DNA of 64,000 bases from CAZSSH01 sp964609825 (GTDB taxonomy: Bacteria; Verrucomicrobiota; Lentisphaeria; Victivallales; Victivallaceae), in assembly GCA_964609825.1 (NCBI GenBank), contig CAZSSH010000009.1, positions 186,001-250,000 of the forward strand, given 5' to 3'. A model generated the notes under the pieces. The model made no database searches. It was not told the origin of the DNA and saw only the letters and a program-made list of their open reading frames with translations. Of this stretch, positions 52,242 through 62,274 are shown piece after piece. A program made the translations under genes and the position numbers. Within the stretch, counting starts at the first letter, position 1; every line of letters starts with the position of its first letter.

Positions 52242-53285
52242 ATGAAAAAACAGTCAACCATTCGCGATGTGGCCGAACTTGCCGGAGTCTCCACATCCAC
52301 GGTATCCGTGGCGTTAAACAGCACTTCCAAAGTCCGCCTGTCGCCGGAGCTTCGCGACCGGGTGATGTCGGCGGTCAAAACGCTTGACTACCGCCCGACC
52401 GTGGTGGGACGGCCGGCAAATTTCGAGCGCTGCGCCGGACTCCGCTCGAGTCAGGATAAAATTGTACTCTTAATCGACGGCGTCTACAGCCGGATTGACG
52501 ACTCGATTTACGGCCAAGTCTGTCAGGGGATTGAGCTCGAGTTGCGCAACTTCGGCACGGATGTGATTTTGCTCAGCGAGGACAGTTACTCGGTGCCGTT
52601 TGAAACCTCGGGGATCGTTGTCATCGGCAAATTGTCGGAGGAAAAGAAGCGGTTGGTCGGCAATCTGCCGTGGATTCAGGCAATGGATATGATTGATCCG
52701 TCGGCCTCCCACGATCATGTCACCTATGATAATTTGGAAATGGCGCGGGTCGCCGCGCAATATTTGATTCCCAAACATCAGGTCATCGGCTGCTTATGCA
52801 ATCAGGGCAAGGATTTTTTTGTGCAGCGCGGCGAACTTTTCGGCAAACTGATCAAGGCCGCCGGGCGGGATTTTGTCCCGGCGTACGGCGAAGGCGCCAA
52901 CTTTTACTCGCCGGACTTGCTCGAAAACGCGTTAAAGCAAATGTTTTGCGGCAAGCGTCCAGTGCCGACGGCGTTGTTTATCATGTCGGACTATATTACC
53001 TCGATGGTCTACCCGGTCCTTTACAACCTCGGGATCAAACCCGGGCGCGAGGTGGAAATCGTCACATGCGACAATGACTATCACCGGATTTCACTGATGC
53101 GCCCCACGCCGACGGTGATTGATATTTGCGCCTTTGAAATTGGCCGGGTTGCGGCGATGCAACTTGCCAGCCGCTTGCGCCACCCCAATTTAATGCCCCT
53201 CAAGCTTGAGGTAAAGCCGAGATTGATTCCTGCAAAAGAATGGCATAATAATTTTAAACAACAACTTGTGGAGGTAAAAAAGTGA
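52242..53285 (+). CDS. LacI-family transcriptional regulator
   Basis: 347 residues from the ATG at 52242 behind GCGGGGA; a longer frame upstream lies inside the esterase gene. The N-terminal helix-turn-helix and hinge are typical (TIRDVAELAGVSTSTVSVAL), followed by a periplasmic-binding-type sensor with FEIGRVAAMQLASRLRHP near the end. It sits inside the operon it probably controls, 19 bp after the esterase. Its stop overlaps the GTG of the next pseudopilin gene (GTGA), which is an unusual direct coupling of a regulator with a pseudopilin. Effector unknown, probably an oligosaccharide released by the lyase. Confidence 0.92.
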   Translation: MKKQSTIRDVAELAGVSTSTVSVALNSTSKVRLSPELRDRVMSAVKTLDYRPTVVGRPANFERCAGLRSSQDKIVLLIDGVYSRIDDSIYGQVCQGIELELRNFGTDVILLSEDSYSVPFETSGIVVIGKLSEEKKRLVGNLPWIQAMDMIDPSASHDHVTYDNLEMARVAAQYLIPKHQVIGCLCNQGKDFFVQRGELFGKLIKAAGRDFVPAYGEGANFYSPDLLENALKQMFCGKRPVPTALFIMSDYITSMVYPVLYNLGIKPGREVEIVTCDNDYHRISLMRPTPTVIDICAFEIGRVAAMQLASRLRHPNLMPLKLEVKPRLIPAKEWHNNFKQQLVEVKK

Positions 53286-54076
53286 AACCCCGGAAACAAA
53301 TGAAATCATTGACGCCAGGCAATTGCCGGCACGTGTGCAATTTTACTTTGATTGAGCTCTTGGTGGTGATTGCGATTATCGCCATTTTAGCCTCAATGCT
53401 GCTTCCCGCCTTGAATCAGGCGCGTGAACGGGCCAAAAGCATGAATTGCCTCAACAACGAAAAACAAATCGGCATGGCCTTGCACATGTATACCGCCGAC
53501 TCCAATGACACCTTGGTGCAAGTAGATATCCCGTGCCCCAATAATCCGGCCCGCCCCAAAGCCTGGGCGGCGCTTATCGGGTGGAAATACGGGCTCTCCG
53601 GCAAAGTACTCGCCTGTCCCAACAACATCAACGACCGTTATAAAATCAGCGGTTACTCCGTACAGGATTGGCAGCGCGACTTTGAGGATCCCGGCACCAG
53701 CCGCAACGGTCACAACTTTGTTCATTACGGGATCAACCGTTTGATCGGACGCAGCGACGCTTTGGGGATCAAAGGCAAGATGACCCGGGCGAGACACGCC
53801 TCCAAACTGATTTTACTGGGGGAAACCAAAGTCAACAACGAGCCGGCGTTGGGTTACTATTATCTTTACGAGCAATACTATGTCCAAGCCGGCAATCTCG
53901 GGTATTTGGCCGCCCGTCACACCGGGTCGGTAAATGTTCTTTACGCCGACGGCCATGTCGACAATGTCCCAAGCGGGTTTAACATTGATCCGGAGCTGTA
54001 TAATAATATCGTCAATGCGTATGTCCGGAAATTTCCGGGCGGCAATGCATCGCCGGCATTCAACGCCAACTTGTAA
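53282..54076 (+). CDS. Solitary pseudopilin-like protein (4)
   Basis: 264 residues with a GTG start, supported by GGAGGT 5 bases upstream and the GTGA overlap with the LacI gene. A 21-residue leader (MKPRKQMKSLTPGNCRHVCN) precedes FTLIELLVVIAIIAILAS and MLLPALNQARERAK. The residue before the cleavage point is Asn. It ends with an ARHTGSVNVLYADGHVDN segment (H-X9-DG). It lies between the LacI regulator and a secreted heparinase-like lyase, so the module order is the same as at 35 kb. Function unknown. Confidence 0.88.
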   Translation: MKPRKQMKSLTPGNCRHVCNFTLIELLVVIAIIAILASMLLPALNQARERAKSMNCLNNEKQIGMALHMYTADSNDTLVQVDIPCPNNPARPKAWAALIGWKYGLSGKVLACPNNINDRYKISGYSVQDWQRDFEDPGTSRNGHNFVHYGINRLIGRSDALGIKGKMTRARHASKLILLGETKVNNEPALGYYYLYEQYYVQAGNLGYLAARHTGSVNVLYADGHVDNVPSGFNIDPELYNNIVNAYVRKFPGGNASPAFNANL

Positions 54077-54097
54077 CACCGCACTATTGAGGATTCC

Positions 54098-55885
54098 ATG
54101 ACAAAATTGTTGATTTCCATGATGATAATTTGCCTCGGCCTGACCGCGGCGGCATTGTCGGAGCATCCGCGCTTGCTGTTGACCAAAGAGCGCGAAAACG
54201 AGATCAAAAATAACCTTAATGACCCCGTCGTCCAAAAATATTTTCAGGAAATAATCATCAGCGCCGATAAAATTGTTGAAACTCCGCCGGTGGAGCGCAA
54301 ACTCGTCGGCAGCGGGTTGCCCCGGATGCTTGAGACGTCGCGCGAAGCCGAGCGGCGGGTGATTTTGCTCGGGCTTGCCTATCGTCTGGGCGGCGATGAG
54401 AAATATTTGAAACGGCTCATTGCGGAACTCGATGCCATCAGCGAATTTCCGGACTGGCATCCGGAGCATTATTTGGATGCCGCGGAGATGACGGCGGCGC
54501 TGGCGCTCGGCTTGGATTGGTCCTACGACAAATTAACCGAAGATCAACGCCAAAAATTTGCACGGGCGATTATCAACAAAGGGCTCAAAACCGGGCTGGA
54601 CGAAAAAAACTGGTGGATCAAGCATCGCAACAACTGGAATCAGGTTTGTCACGGCGGCTTGGTTCTCGGGGCTTTGGCGGTCTATGAATACGATCGTGTG
54701 ACCGCCGACAAAATTATGGCTCAGGCCAAGGATAATATTCACTTCGGTCTGGAGCCGTACGCTTCCAGCGGAGTTTACCCGGAGGGGCTGGGGTATTGGG
54801 GATACGGCAGCAGTTACTCGATTTTAACCGATGCCGCCATCCGCAGTGCCGGGCTGGAGCCCTGGCCGCAAATCTGGGGGCAACCGGGGTTTGCGGAGAG
54901 TTTTGATTATGTGCTGGCGATGATGACGCCGGCCAAATTGTGCTTTAACTATGCCGATGGGGTTCCGCAGGCAAGTCCGCTGGTTTTTCATTTTTACTAT
55001 GACTTTTTACAGCAACGCAACAAATATCACAATGCCGCGGTCAAAACTTTGTGGACACGGGAAAACGCCCTCGATAACAAGGGCAATTATCTGATGGGGC
55101 TCGGGTTGATCTGGTACCGCCCGGAGCTCAATCAGCCAAATACGGCAGCCGAAAATGAGCCCTATTACGGCAAAAGCGAGGTTGAGCTTGCGGTATTGCG
55201 TGCGCCCGGCAATTATCTTGGCGTCAAGGGCGGCGATGTCAAGGTCAATCACGGCCACCTCGACGCCGGAAGTTTCATATTGGAGATGGGCAACACGCGC
55301 TGGGCTGTTGATCTCGGAGCGGAGCGGGCGATCTATGACCGCAAAGACACTTGGGCGCTGGACCAAAACAGCAAGCGCTGGGATTATCTCAGGGCCAACA
55401 ACTTGGGGCACAACCTTGTGTCAATTGACAACTCGCGGATGCAAGTCGCCGGAACCAATCCGGTGGAGCTCCGCAAAGACTCCAATACCGCCGTCGTAAC
55501 GCTGGACAGCGCCTACTCCGATGTCGCGCGAAAATTCCGTCGCACACTGCAATTAAACGGCAACCATGCCGGTATTCGTGATGAGTTTACCCTCAGCAAA
55601 GTGCCGGCTCAAATCACCTGGCGCATGTACACTCCGGCCCAAATCAAAATCGACGACTCCGGGCGCAACGCCGTGCTGACCATCGGCAAAAAAGAGCTTA
55701 CCGCCCAAATCACCGCCCCCGCCAAAGCCGTCTTTTCGGTAATTTCCGGCGCGGGTCCGCGTCAAGACGAGGACAAAAACCGCAACATCAGCGTTTTGGC
55801 AATCAGTTATGATGCCGATGCCTTGGAGCAAACCGTTGAAGTCGTCTTTGATTTTGCTGACACGCCAATCAGGACGATCCAATGA
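54098..55885 (+). CDS. Secreted heparinase II/III-type polysaccharide lyase
   Basis: 595 residues with signal peptide (MTKLLISMMIICLGLTAAAL). The N-terminal two thirds is an (alpha/alpha) toroid, with SEHPRLLLTKERENEIKNNL, the conserved NNWNQVCHGGLVLGALAVYE and SGVYPEGLGYWGYGSSY. The C-terminal third is the beta-sandwich of the heparinase II/III family (VKVNHGHLDAGSFILEMGNT, then WAVDLGAERAIYD). Such enzymes cleave uronic-acid-containing polysaccharides (heparin-like, alginate, ulvan-like) by beta-elimination. The stop overlaps the MFS start (ATGA). The substrate is not determinable. Confidence 0.85.
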   Translation: MTKLLISMMIICLGLTAAALSEHPRLLLTKERENEIKNNLNDPVVQKYFQEIIISADKIVETPPVERKLVGSGLPRMLETSREAERRVILLGLAYRLGGDEKYLKRLIAELDAISEFPDWHPEHYLDAAEMTAALALGLDWSYDKLTEDQRQKFARAIINKGLKTGLDEKNWWIKHRNNWNQVCHGGLVLGALAVYEYDRVTADKIMAQAKDNIHFGLEPYASSGVYPEGLGYWGYGSSYSILTDAAIRSAGLEPWPQIWGQPGFAESFDYVLAMMTPAKLCFNYADGVPQASPLVFHFYYDFLQQRNKYHNAAVKTLWTRENALDNKGNYLMGLGLIWYRPELNQPNTAAENEPYYGKSEVELAVLRAPGNYLGVKGGDVKVNHGHLDAGSFILEMGNTRWAVDLGAERAIYDRKDTWALDQNSKRWDYLRANNLGHNLVSIDNSRMQVAGTNPVELRKDSNTAVVTLDSAYSDVARKFRRTLQLNGNHAGIRDEFTLSKVPAQITWRMYTPAQIKIDDSGRNAVLTIGKKELTAQITAPAKAVFSVISGAGPRQDEDKNRNISVLAISYDADALEQTVEVVFDFADTPIRTIQ

Positions 55886-57285
55886 CTTCAGAAACAAACA
55901 AGACGTACAAAGTCGGTACGCTGGTATACACCGGAAGTGCGGTTGTGGTATTGTTCTGCTGGATGTTGTGGGGGGACTTCGCCTGGTCGATGAAAGAGCG
56001 GGCGGTGGGCAGCATTGCCACATTGATGGTGAAATCGTTCGGCATCTCGGATCTGACGTTTTCACTTTTGATTGTCTCATTTCCCAGCTTTACCAACATT
56101 TTTCTGGGGCCGATTGTGAGTTATATCTCGGACCGGCACCGCGGGAAATACGGTCGCCGGATTCCGTTTTTGATGTTTACCATACCATTTATCGTCATCG
56201 GTATGATCGGGATGGGGTTTTCGCCGTGGCTTGGCACGGTGCTGGCCGGAGCGGCCGGAGAGCAGTTTTTGACGGTCAAGCAAGCTCAGCTGGCGGTGTT
56301 TGCGGTATTTTGGATTTCGTTGGACTTTGGGACGACGCTTAACGGCGCTCTCTTTAATGCGCTGGTAAACGACGTGGTCCCGCAGGAGCTGCTGGGGCGC
56401 TTTTTCGCTTTTTTCCGAGCGATCAGTCTGGGTGCCGGGATTTTTTTCAACGCGGTGCTTTTGGATCAGGTTAAAGAGTACTCATTGATCATGTGCTTGG
56501 CTCTGGGGGTACTTTACGGCGTGGGGCTGACCTCATTGTGCTTTAAGGTAAAAGAGGGGGAGTACCCGGAAAATGAAGACGCGGACTCCGCCAAAGGTTC
56601 TTTGGGCGGCGCGGTGAAAAAATATTTTGTCGAATGTTTCTCCTTGCCCTATTACCGTTGGGTGATTGTCGCTTATGTGATGTGCTCGATGGCAACCATG
56701 CCGGTAAACATTTTTTATCTGCTTTACGCCGAAAGCATCGGACTTTCCTTAAAATATGTGGGTTACAGTCTGGCGGCGACTTATATCGTTTCCTTTTTTT
56801 TGTGTTACTGGCTGGGAGCGCTGGCGGACCGTTTTCACCCGTTGCGGATGGCGACCGTCTGCATGATCCTTTACAGCATTGTCTCTCTGGGCGGATTTTG
56901 GTTTGCCGGTACGCCCGTGTCCTTCGTCGTATTTTTCATCGCTCACGGGATTGTCGCCGGGATGTTTCATACCGGCGCGGCCTCATATAATTTGAGGTTG
57001 TTTCCCCGTGCCTTGTTTGCCCAGTTCAACTCCGCATTTTTTATGATGAATGCGCTGGCGCTGACCTTGCTGGCGCCGGTGCTGGGTTTTTATCTGGATC
57101 TCGCGGGCAATCAATACCGGTACACTTTTTTGTGGGGGACATTGCTGGCTTTGATCTCAATTTATGCAACCATTAAAGTATATCGTTATTTCATCCAGTA
57201 TGGCGGCGACGCCAATTACACGGCGCCCGACCCGGTGGTAAAACTCAATCTTTCTCAATCCGCCGCCGCGAAAGAGTTATCATGA
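55882..57285 (+). CDS. MFS transporter, sugar/oligouronide uptake candidate
   Basis: 467 residues with about 12 hydrophobic segments. The loop after segment 2 reads SYISDRHRGKYGRRIPFLMF, the D-R-x-x-G-x-x-R-R-x-P motif of the MFS/GPH branch. The gene overlaps the lyase upstream and the oxidoreductase downstream by 4 bp each (ATGA). It most likely imports the unsaturated uronide products of the lyase in symport with a cation. Direction and substrate are inferred from operon context. Confidence 0.87.
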   Translation: MTSETNKTYKVGTLVYTGSAVVVLFCWMLWGDFAWSMKERAVGSIATLMVKSFGISDLTFSLLIVSFPSFTNIFLGPIVSYISDRHRGKYGRRIPFLMFTIPFIVIGMIGMGFSPWLGTVLAGAAGEQFLTVKQAQLAVFAVFWISLDFGTTLNGALFNALVNDVVPQELLGRFFAFFRAISLGAGIFFNAVLLDQVKEYSLIMCLALGVLYGVGLTSLCFKVKEGEYPENEDADSAKGSLGGAVKKYFVECFSLPYYRWVIVAYVMCSMATMPVNIFYLLYAESIGLSLKYVGYSLAATYIVSFFLCYWLGALADRFHPLRMATVCMILYSIVSLGGFWFAGTPVSFVVFFIAHGIVAGMFHTGAASYNLRLFPRALFAQFNSAFFMMNALALTLLAPVLGFYLDLAGNQYRYTFLWGTLLALISIYATIKVYRYFIQYGGDANYTAPDPVVKLNLSQSAAAKELS

Positions 57286-58304
57286 AAAAAATTAAATTAT
57301 GCACCATCGGGGCCGGAGGCATTGCCGAAAGCCAGCACGGACCGGCATTGCGGCAATTGACCCGGGAAGACAGCGCTTTGGAGCTGGCCGCCGTCTGTGA
57401 TTTGGTTGAGGCCAAAGCCAAAGCGTTTGCTGAAAACTTCGGCTATCAACGTTATTATACTGATTTAAATAAGATGTTGGAAGCGGAAAAACCCGACGGC
57501 GTGACCATTTATACTCCGGCAAGTTTGAATGCCGAAATCGGCGGTGCGGTCTCCGCCATGGGGTTCCCGGTCTTGCTGGAAAAGCCTCCGGGCCGGAATC
57601 GCGCCCAAATTGAGCAGCTGATGGCGATATCCGCAACTTCCGGTAAAGCGGTGATGGTGGCATTCAACCGGCGTTATTCGCCGGCTTTAAACATTGCTGC
57701 CAAGATATTGAGTCATGAGTTCCCGGAGGAGGAGATCGAGTTTATCCGCGCCGAGCAATATCGCCACGAGCGCGACGATGCCGATTTTGCCACCACCAGC
57801 ATCCATGTGATTGACGCGGTGCGCCATTTGGCCGGGGCGAGATACCAAAGAGTTGACCTTTTTCATCAGGATATCAAGCGCAACGATATCGGGCACGCAA
57901 TCTTCAACACTTTTATGGTCTGCCAGTTGGGCAACGGCATCCGGGCGCAAATCTCCGTCGCTCCGATGACCGGGGCGACCGTTGAGCGTTACACCATTTT
58001 AACGCGCAAGGTTATGGTTGAGATCAACCTTGCCATGGGCCCGGATTGTGACAGCGTTACGTTTTATCATCACGGCAATGTGCAAAAGGAAATCGAAATA
58101 CCGTCACATCCCTGGGGCCATGAACTCTATTTGACCAATGGGATATACTCCGAAAACAAAGCCTTTATCGATGCGCTGAGAAACGGCTTTGTCGTCAACA
58201 ATGATTTGGAGTTATCTCTGGATGCGGTCGAAATCGCCGATGCCCAGCGGCATCGCAAAGCATTGTGGGAGAGCCGGAGCAACTCAACGCTGAATATACA
58301 TTGA
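57282..58304 (+). CDS. Gfo/Idh/MocA-family oxidoreductase
   Basis: 340 residues. A Rossmann start (KLCTIGAGGIAESQHGPALR) is followed by VLLEKPPGRNRAQIEQLM, which carries the EKP lysine, then VAFNRRYSPAL and the VIDAVRHLAGARYQ region, where the family's catalytic His/Asp-type residues lie. It uses NAD(P) to oxidise or epimerise a sugar or uronic acid. It is the last gene of the esterase/LacI/pseudopilin/lyase/MFS operon, and its start overlaps the transporter stop. It likely processes the imported monosaccharide. Confidence 0.88.
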   Translation: MKKIKLCTIGAGGIAESQHGPALRQLTREDSALELAAVCDLVEAKAKAFAENFGYQRYYTDLNKMLEAEKPDGVTIYTPASLNAEIGGAVSAMGFPVLLEKPPGRNRAQIEQLMAISATSGKAVMVAFNRRYSPALNIAAKILSHEFPEEEIEFIRAEQYRHERDDADFATTSIHVIDAVRHLAGARYQRVDLFHQDIKRNDIGHAIFNTFMVCQLGNGIRAQISVAPMTGATVERYTILTRKVMVEINLAMGPDCDSVTFYHHGNVQKEIEIPSHPWGHELYLTNGIYSENKAFIDALRNGFVVNNDLELSLDAVEIADAQRHRKALWESRSNSTLNIH

Positions 58305-58318
58305 AACGTTTGGCACAG

Positions 58319-58352
58319 TAAAAAGCGTCAAGACCCCGGGGCCTTGACGCTT
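58319..58352 (-). terminator. Shared terminator between convergent operons
   Basis: A 10-bp stem AAGCGTCAAG (58323-58332) / CTTGACGCTT (58343-58352) has a GC-rich 10-base loop. On the minus strand it is followed by a T run (five A on plus at 58320-58324), so it ends the symporter operon 13 bp after its stop. On the plus strand it can act as a weaker stop for the Gfo/Idh operon, which ends 18 bp before it. Confidence 0.8.
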
Positions 58353-58364
58353 GATTTCGTCGTA

Positions 58365-60296
58365 TCATTGCGGTTTGTCGGTGGCGGACGACTCTGTTAC
58401 CCAGCCGTCGTCGCGGGTGTCGCGGCGGCACTCGGCCAGATGTCGAAACAGCCGCATCATATCGCGGGCGCCGCCGCAGATAAACCACACCGCCGTGCCG
58501 ATGCCGAGATAGAGCGTGAGATAAATTTTAAATTTCCAATACGCCGCCCAAATGGAGTCCGGGATGTGCCAAATGAGATTGACCGTCGTCCCGATGATAA
58601 ACACTGCAAACCAACCCAGAGCCCAGCTCATTTTAAAGAAATAAAGACACTTGTCAAATGTGCTGAAATCGCTGTTGATGCCGAGTGTCTCCATAAAGCT
58701 GCGGCGGCGCTCGACATTGCCCGGGGAGCGGTTGAGCAACTTGTCCAAGTCAAACGGCGGCGCGGGCTTGAGCAGCGAGACCGTCACATACACGGCGATG
58801 CTTGAGATGGCGGAGAGAAAGCTGAACTGCATCCCGTTGAGCGGAAACTCGGGGAATCGGCAACGTATCGCAATCCCGGCAATCGCCAACGCCGAGCCGG
58901 TAATCATGGCCAGCCATGCTGCCATTGTCGTGCCGCGCTTCCAGTACAGCCCGCCGATGATGATTGAGCCCGCGCCCCCCATATAGATGGCGCCGGTGAT
59001 CTGCTGGTACATCAAAATATATTCGCGCATTTCAAAAACGAGCCCCCAGACGAAGGCAAACACCGCCACGCCGATGATCGACAGCCGCAGCAGCAGCATG
59101 TGGGTCTCGGGGGTAAACGGCTTTTTGCGAAACGGCATAATCACATCCTGAATAAAAATACTTCCCCACGAGTGGAGACACGTGTCGTCGGTTGAAATCG
59201 CAGCGCAGATAATGATGACAGCAAACATCCCGATCAGGCCCACCGGCAGCATTTGCGACAGGGCAAACGGCACCAGAAGCTGCTTTTGCATCTGCGGGTT
59301 GTCGGCGTAATCCGTAAGCGACGAAGTCACCGCCGCGGCGGCGGTGCTGAATTGCGGATCGCGCATCAATACCCACGCGGCAATCGGGATCAGCATCAGC
59401 GACAGTCCGGTAATCATACTCCGCCACTCGCCGATGACAAACGCCATGCGCGCCTCGTGCGGACTTTTTGCCGAGGTGGCATAGCCCATCCCTCCCTGCC
59501 ACGCACGGGTCTGGTAAATGAGCAGCACGAGCTGCATTAGAAAAAAGAACATGTTGAAGTCTTTGATTTTACCGATGTTTTGATCAAACGGGTTGAGCAT
59601 CGAGGCTCCGGCGGGAGCGGTCATCAGTGTTTCGGTAATGGTGCCCCACGAAAACATGCTCAGCAAAAAAATCATGATCACAATCATGGTAATATTTACC
59701 ATTTGTCCCTGCAAAAAATCGGTGACCATCACTGCGATCTGACCGCCGCAGCAGGCGATCAAAATGGCGCAGCCGAGAATTACCAGCATCACCGGGGCAA
59801 TCGAGGGGACTTGCATCCCCCAGATCGCAATATTTTTAGGAAATCCAAAAAATGCCACGATGAAATTTGCCGTCACCTGCGGAAAAATCGCGTAGTTGAG
59901 CAAGCCCGAAACAAAGATCACAATCCCCATAAACCGCCGAAAGGGCCGGCTGTAGCGCAGCTCAAAGAGTTGCGCCATCGTCAGTACCCGGGTTTCCCGG
60001 TAGCGGTAGATGACAAACCCGGTCAGCGTGATCAGCATGCTGACCGGCATCAGCATCATCATCCACCAGGCCGCGCCGAAACCGGCCTGATAAAATTGCT
60101 CAAAATTGGCCACCATCGAGATGGCGCCGAAGGCGACCATCCCCTGTGCCACGCTCATCAAATAGCGTCCCGCACAGCGGTTGGCCGATAAAAAGTCGGC
60201 GACACCCCGGGTGTAACGCCGGGTGTAAGCGGCCGTTCCGAGGACCAATAACAGCGCGGCTCCGACAATCCCCCAATCCAGCAAAGACAAATGCAT
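58365..60296 (-). CDS. Sodium:solute symporter (SSS family)
   Basis: 643 residues with roughly 13-15 membrane segments. The N-terminus GIVGAALLLVLGTAAYTRRY is followed by DFLSANRCAGRYLMSVAQGM, the family's amphipathic re-entrant start. YRYRETRVLTMAQLFELRYS and FAVIIICAAISTDDTCLHSW contain residues matching the sodium-site region. A large C-terminal extension holds additional helices (about 560-630). It probably imports the products of the heparinase-like enzyme encoded 6 bp upstream. It is the last gene of the minus-strand operon. Confidence 0.88.
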   Translation of the reverse strand: MHLSLLDWGIVGAALLLVLGTAAYTRRYTRGVADFLSANRCAGRYLMSVAQGMVAFGAISMVANFEQFYQAGFGAAWWMMMLMPVSMLITLTGFVIYRYRETRVLTMAQLFELRYSRPFRRFMGIVIFVSGLLNYAIFPQVTANFIVAFFGFPKNIAIWGMQVPSIAPVMLVILGCAILIACCGGQIAVMVTDFLQGQMVNITMIVIMIFLLSMFSWGTITETLMTAPAGASMLNPFDQNIGKIKDFNMFFFLMQLVLLIYQTRAWQGGMGYATSAKSPHEARMAFVIGEWRSMITGLSLMLIPIAAWVLMRDPQFSTAAAAVTSSLTDYADNPQMQKQLLVPFALSQMLPVGLIGMFAVIIICAAISTDDTCLHSWGSIFIQDVIMPFRKKPFTPETHMLLLRLSIIGVAVFAFVWGLVFEMREYILMYQQITGAIYMGGAGSIIIGGLYWKRGTTMAAWLAMITGSALAIAGIAIRCRFPEFPLNGMQFSFLSAISSIAVYVTVSLLKPAPPFDLDKLLNRSPGNVERRRSFMETLGINSDFSTFDKCLYFFKMSWALGWFAVFIIGTTVNLIWHIPDSIWAAYWKFKIYLTLYLGIGTAVWFICGGARDMMRLFRHLAECRRDTRDDGWVTESSATDKPQ

Positions 60297-60302
60297 GATG
60301 TG

Positions 60303-62258
60303 TTACTCCGCCTTGATTTTGGTGATGACGCTCCAGACGGCGGCCGGAGCCGACGGCTTGACCAACAGCGTGGTGTGTTCGTGATAGCGGGCGCGAAATT
60401 TAAAGGTGTGATCGATTTGTTTCGCCGCTTTGACCGTGACCGGAATATCGGATTTGACCGTGATTTCCATCGTCGGTGTCGGCAGCACCTCATTGCCCTC
60501 GGGTTTGGGGAAGCCGTCGACAAACCAGTCACCGTACCACGCCGGGAAAGTGACGGATCCGGCCGGAATGCTGATTTGCCATTCGCGTTTGTCGGCGGAG
60601 GGGGTCAATTGGGCCGCCTCCTCGGTGCCGAGGTGCCAGCGCAGCAATAAATTGCGTGGTTTGGCGTCTTTGGTTTTGATTTGATCAATGACGGTCATTT
60701 GTTTGATATCCCACTTGACGAGACGGTCCCATTGTCCGGTGGCGGCGTTGGCGCTCCCGGCTTTGAGTAAAAGTTCACCGCCCGAGGCATCGAGTTGTTT
60801 GACCTCGATCGGGATGTTGAGCTTTTGCTCTTTGGTATTGTCGTTGTCGACCGCCAAAACATTGTGTCCGTAACGGCTCTGATACTCTTTGGGATTGCGC
60901 GGGTCGCTGTAGCCGCCGGTCCCGGCCTCCAAGAGCACGATTTTGCCGTTTTTAATGTAATTGACATGCCCGGCGTCATCGTGGGCGTGGAAATCAAGCT
61001 CGTGAAATCCGCGCACCCAAACCCCGTCGGCGTCATCCTCCCAACCGGAGCGCCAGCTGGCCCGGGCGCCGCGCTGATAGACGGCATACAAAGGCGGAGT
61101 TTTCATCTTTCCGGCGGGCATTCCCAGTGCGAGGAGGCCGAAAACATCGCGTGGAACTTGTTTGTGCTGATGAAACAGTGTCCATTGCAGCTCCGGGTGG
61201 CCGCTTAACACCGCCAGCATCGCCGCTTTGTTGGCAAACAATCGATAACTCCCGCGATTGCCGCCCCACCAGTCGAAACAGTTGATGACATTGCCGCCGG
61301 GTTGGTACCCGGTGGCCAGCCACGTCGGGAAATTGGTCAAAAACGGGTGGCCGGAAAAATCTTTGTCGCCGTATTTATCCATAAAATAGGCCGACAGTTG
61401 CAATGCCGGGATCGTCCACTCGATGGCATAGCCGATGCCTTCGCTGCTGGCCCCCTCGTCGCCGAGGTTGTCGAGCGTGCGTCTGAGCGATTGCTTGGCA
61501 ACAGCGTAGGCTTCCGGGTACTGATTTTTGTCGAGGGTGAGTGCCGCCAGCAGCATGCCGGATGCGGGGACGACCCACTGGTTGGACTCTACTTTTTCCT
61601 GTTTGACATACCACGGGCGCTGGTCCTGCCAGTCCTTGAGCGTGCGCTCCATTTCGCGCTTGAGTTGGGCGTCAAGCTTGGTTTTGAGCTCCGGCTTGAG
61701 CGAATCGGGCGGCAAAATGTCGAGCATCAGGACCAATGCTGTAATCGTGTTGCCGGTGGCCAGCCAAACGCCGTCGCCCCCCGCTTTGAGGGGCTCTACC
61801 GAATCCGGGCGGAGCGTCCACCCCGGGCGCTGCAAAGGATCCCAGGTCGTCACCTCCGCCAGTTGCTGGTCAAGGTAGTCCAAATAACGCTGGTCGCCGG
61901 TCAGCCGGTAGGCGGCGGCCAAAAGCGGGAGCTCGTTTAACAGCCAGCGTGAGGCCGACACATCGGCGCTGGCGCAGACAAACAATCGGGCATTTTCGCG
62001 GTTGGTCATCATTTTTTCGCGGGCGTGCGGCTGCATTTCGCGGCCCCATTTTCCGTCAAGCTTGGCAAACTCCTCAATCGTGGCGGCCCGACGGATGATC
62101 GGCTGCGCAAGGATGGCGTCGGCCTGCTCCAGACAGGAGCGCTGCTCGGCGCTTAACGGCTCCCCCTTTAAACGGTCAAGATTGTCACCCAGCGAGAGCG
62201 CCCAAAGCGGCAGCATTGATGACACTGCCAGGGTTAAAACAAATAAAAATTTAGTCAT
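60303..62258 (-). CDS. Secreted heparinase II/III-like polysaccharide lyase
   Basis: 651 residues from the ATG at 62258 (signal peptide MTKFLFVLTLAVSSMLPLWA) with AAGGA upstream; the frame extends into the pseudopilin gene but has no start signal there. The helical toroid (about 30-380) contains VESNQWVVPASGMLLAALTL and GDEGASSEGIGYAIEWTIPA, followed by beta-sandwich motifs (FHELDFHAHDDAGHVNYIKN, the VLLEAGTGGYSD segment and YGHNVLAVDN). The His/Tyr residues in these motifs are the likely lyase residues. It differs clearly from the lyase at 54-56 kb (QWVVPAS for NWNQVCHGG), so a different uronic glycan is likely. Confidence 0.8.
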   Translation of the reverse strand: MTKFLFVLTLAVSSMLPLWALSLGDNLDRLKGEPLSAEQRSCLEQADAILAQPIIRRAATIEEFAKLDGKWGREMQPHAREKMMTNRENARLFVCASADVSASRWLLNELPLLAAAYRLTGDQRYLDYLDQQLAEVTTWDPLQRPGWTLRPDSVEPLKAGGDGVWLATGNTITALVLMLDILPPDSLKPELKTKLDAQLKREMERTLKDWQDQRPWYVKQEKVESNQWVVPASGMLLAALTLDKNQYPEAYAVAKQSLRRTLDNLGDEGASSEGIGYAIEWTIPALQLSAYFMDKYGDKDFSGHPFLTNFPTWLATGYQPGGNVINCFDWWGGNRGSYRLFANKAAMLAVLSGHPELQWTLFHQHKQVPRDVFGLLALGMPAGKMKTPPLYAVYQRGARASWRSGWEDDADGVWVRGFHELDFHAHDDAGHVNYIKNGKIVLLEAGTGGYSDPRNPKEYQSRYGHNVLAVDNDNTKEQKLNIPIEVKQLDASGGELLLKAGSANAATGQWDRLVKWDIKQMTVIDQIKTKDAKPRNLLLRWHLGTEEAAQLTPSADKREWQISIPAGSVTFPAWYGDWFVDGFPKPEGNEVLPTPTMEITVKSDIPVTVKAAKQIDHTFKFRARYHEHTTLLVKPSAPAAVWSVITKIKAE

Positions 62259-62274
62259 GACAATATGTCCTTTT

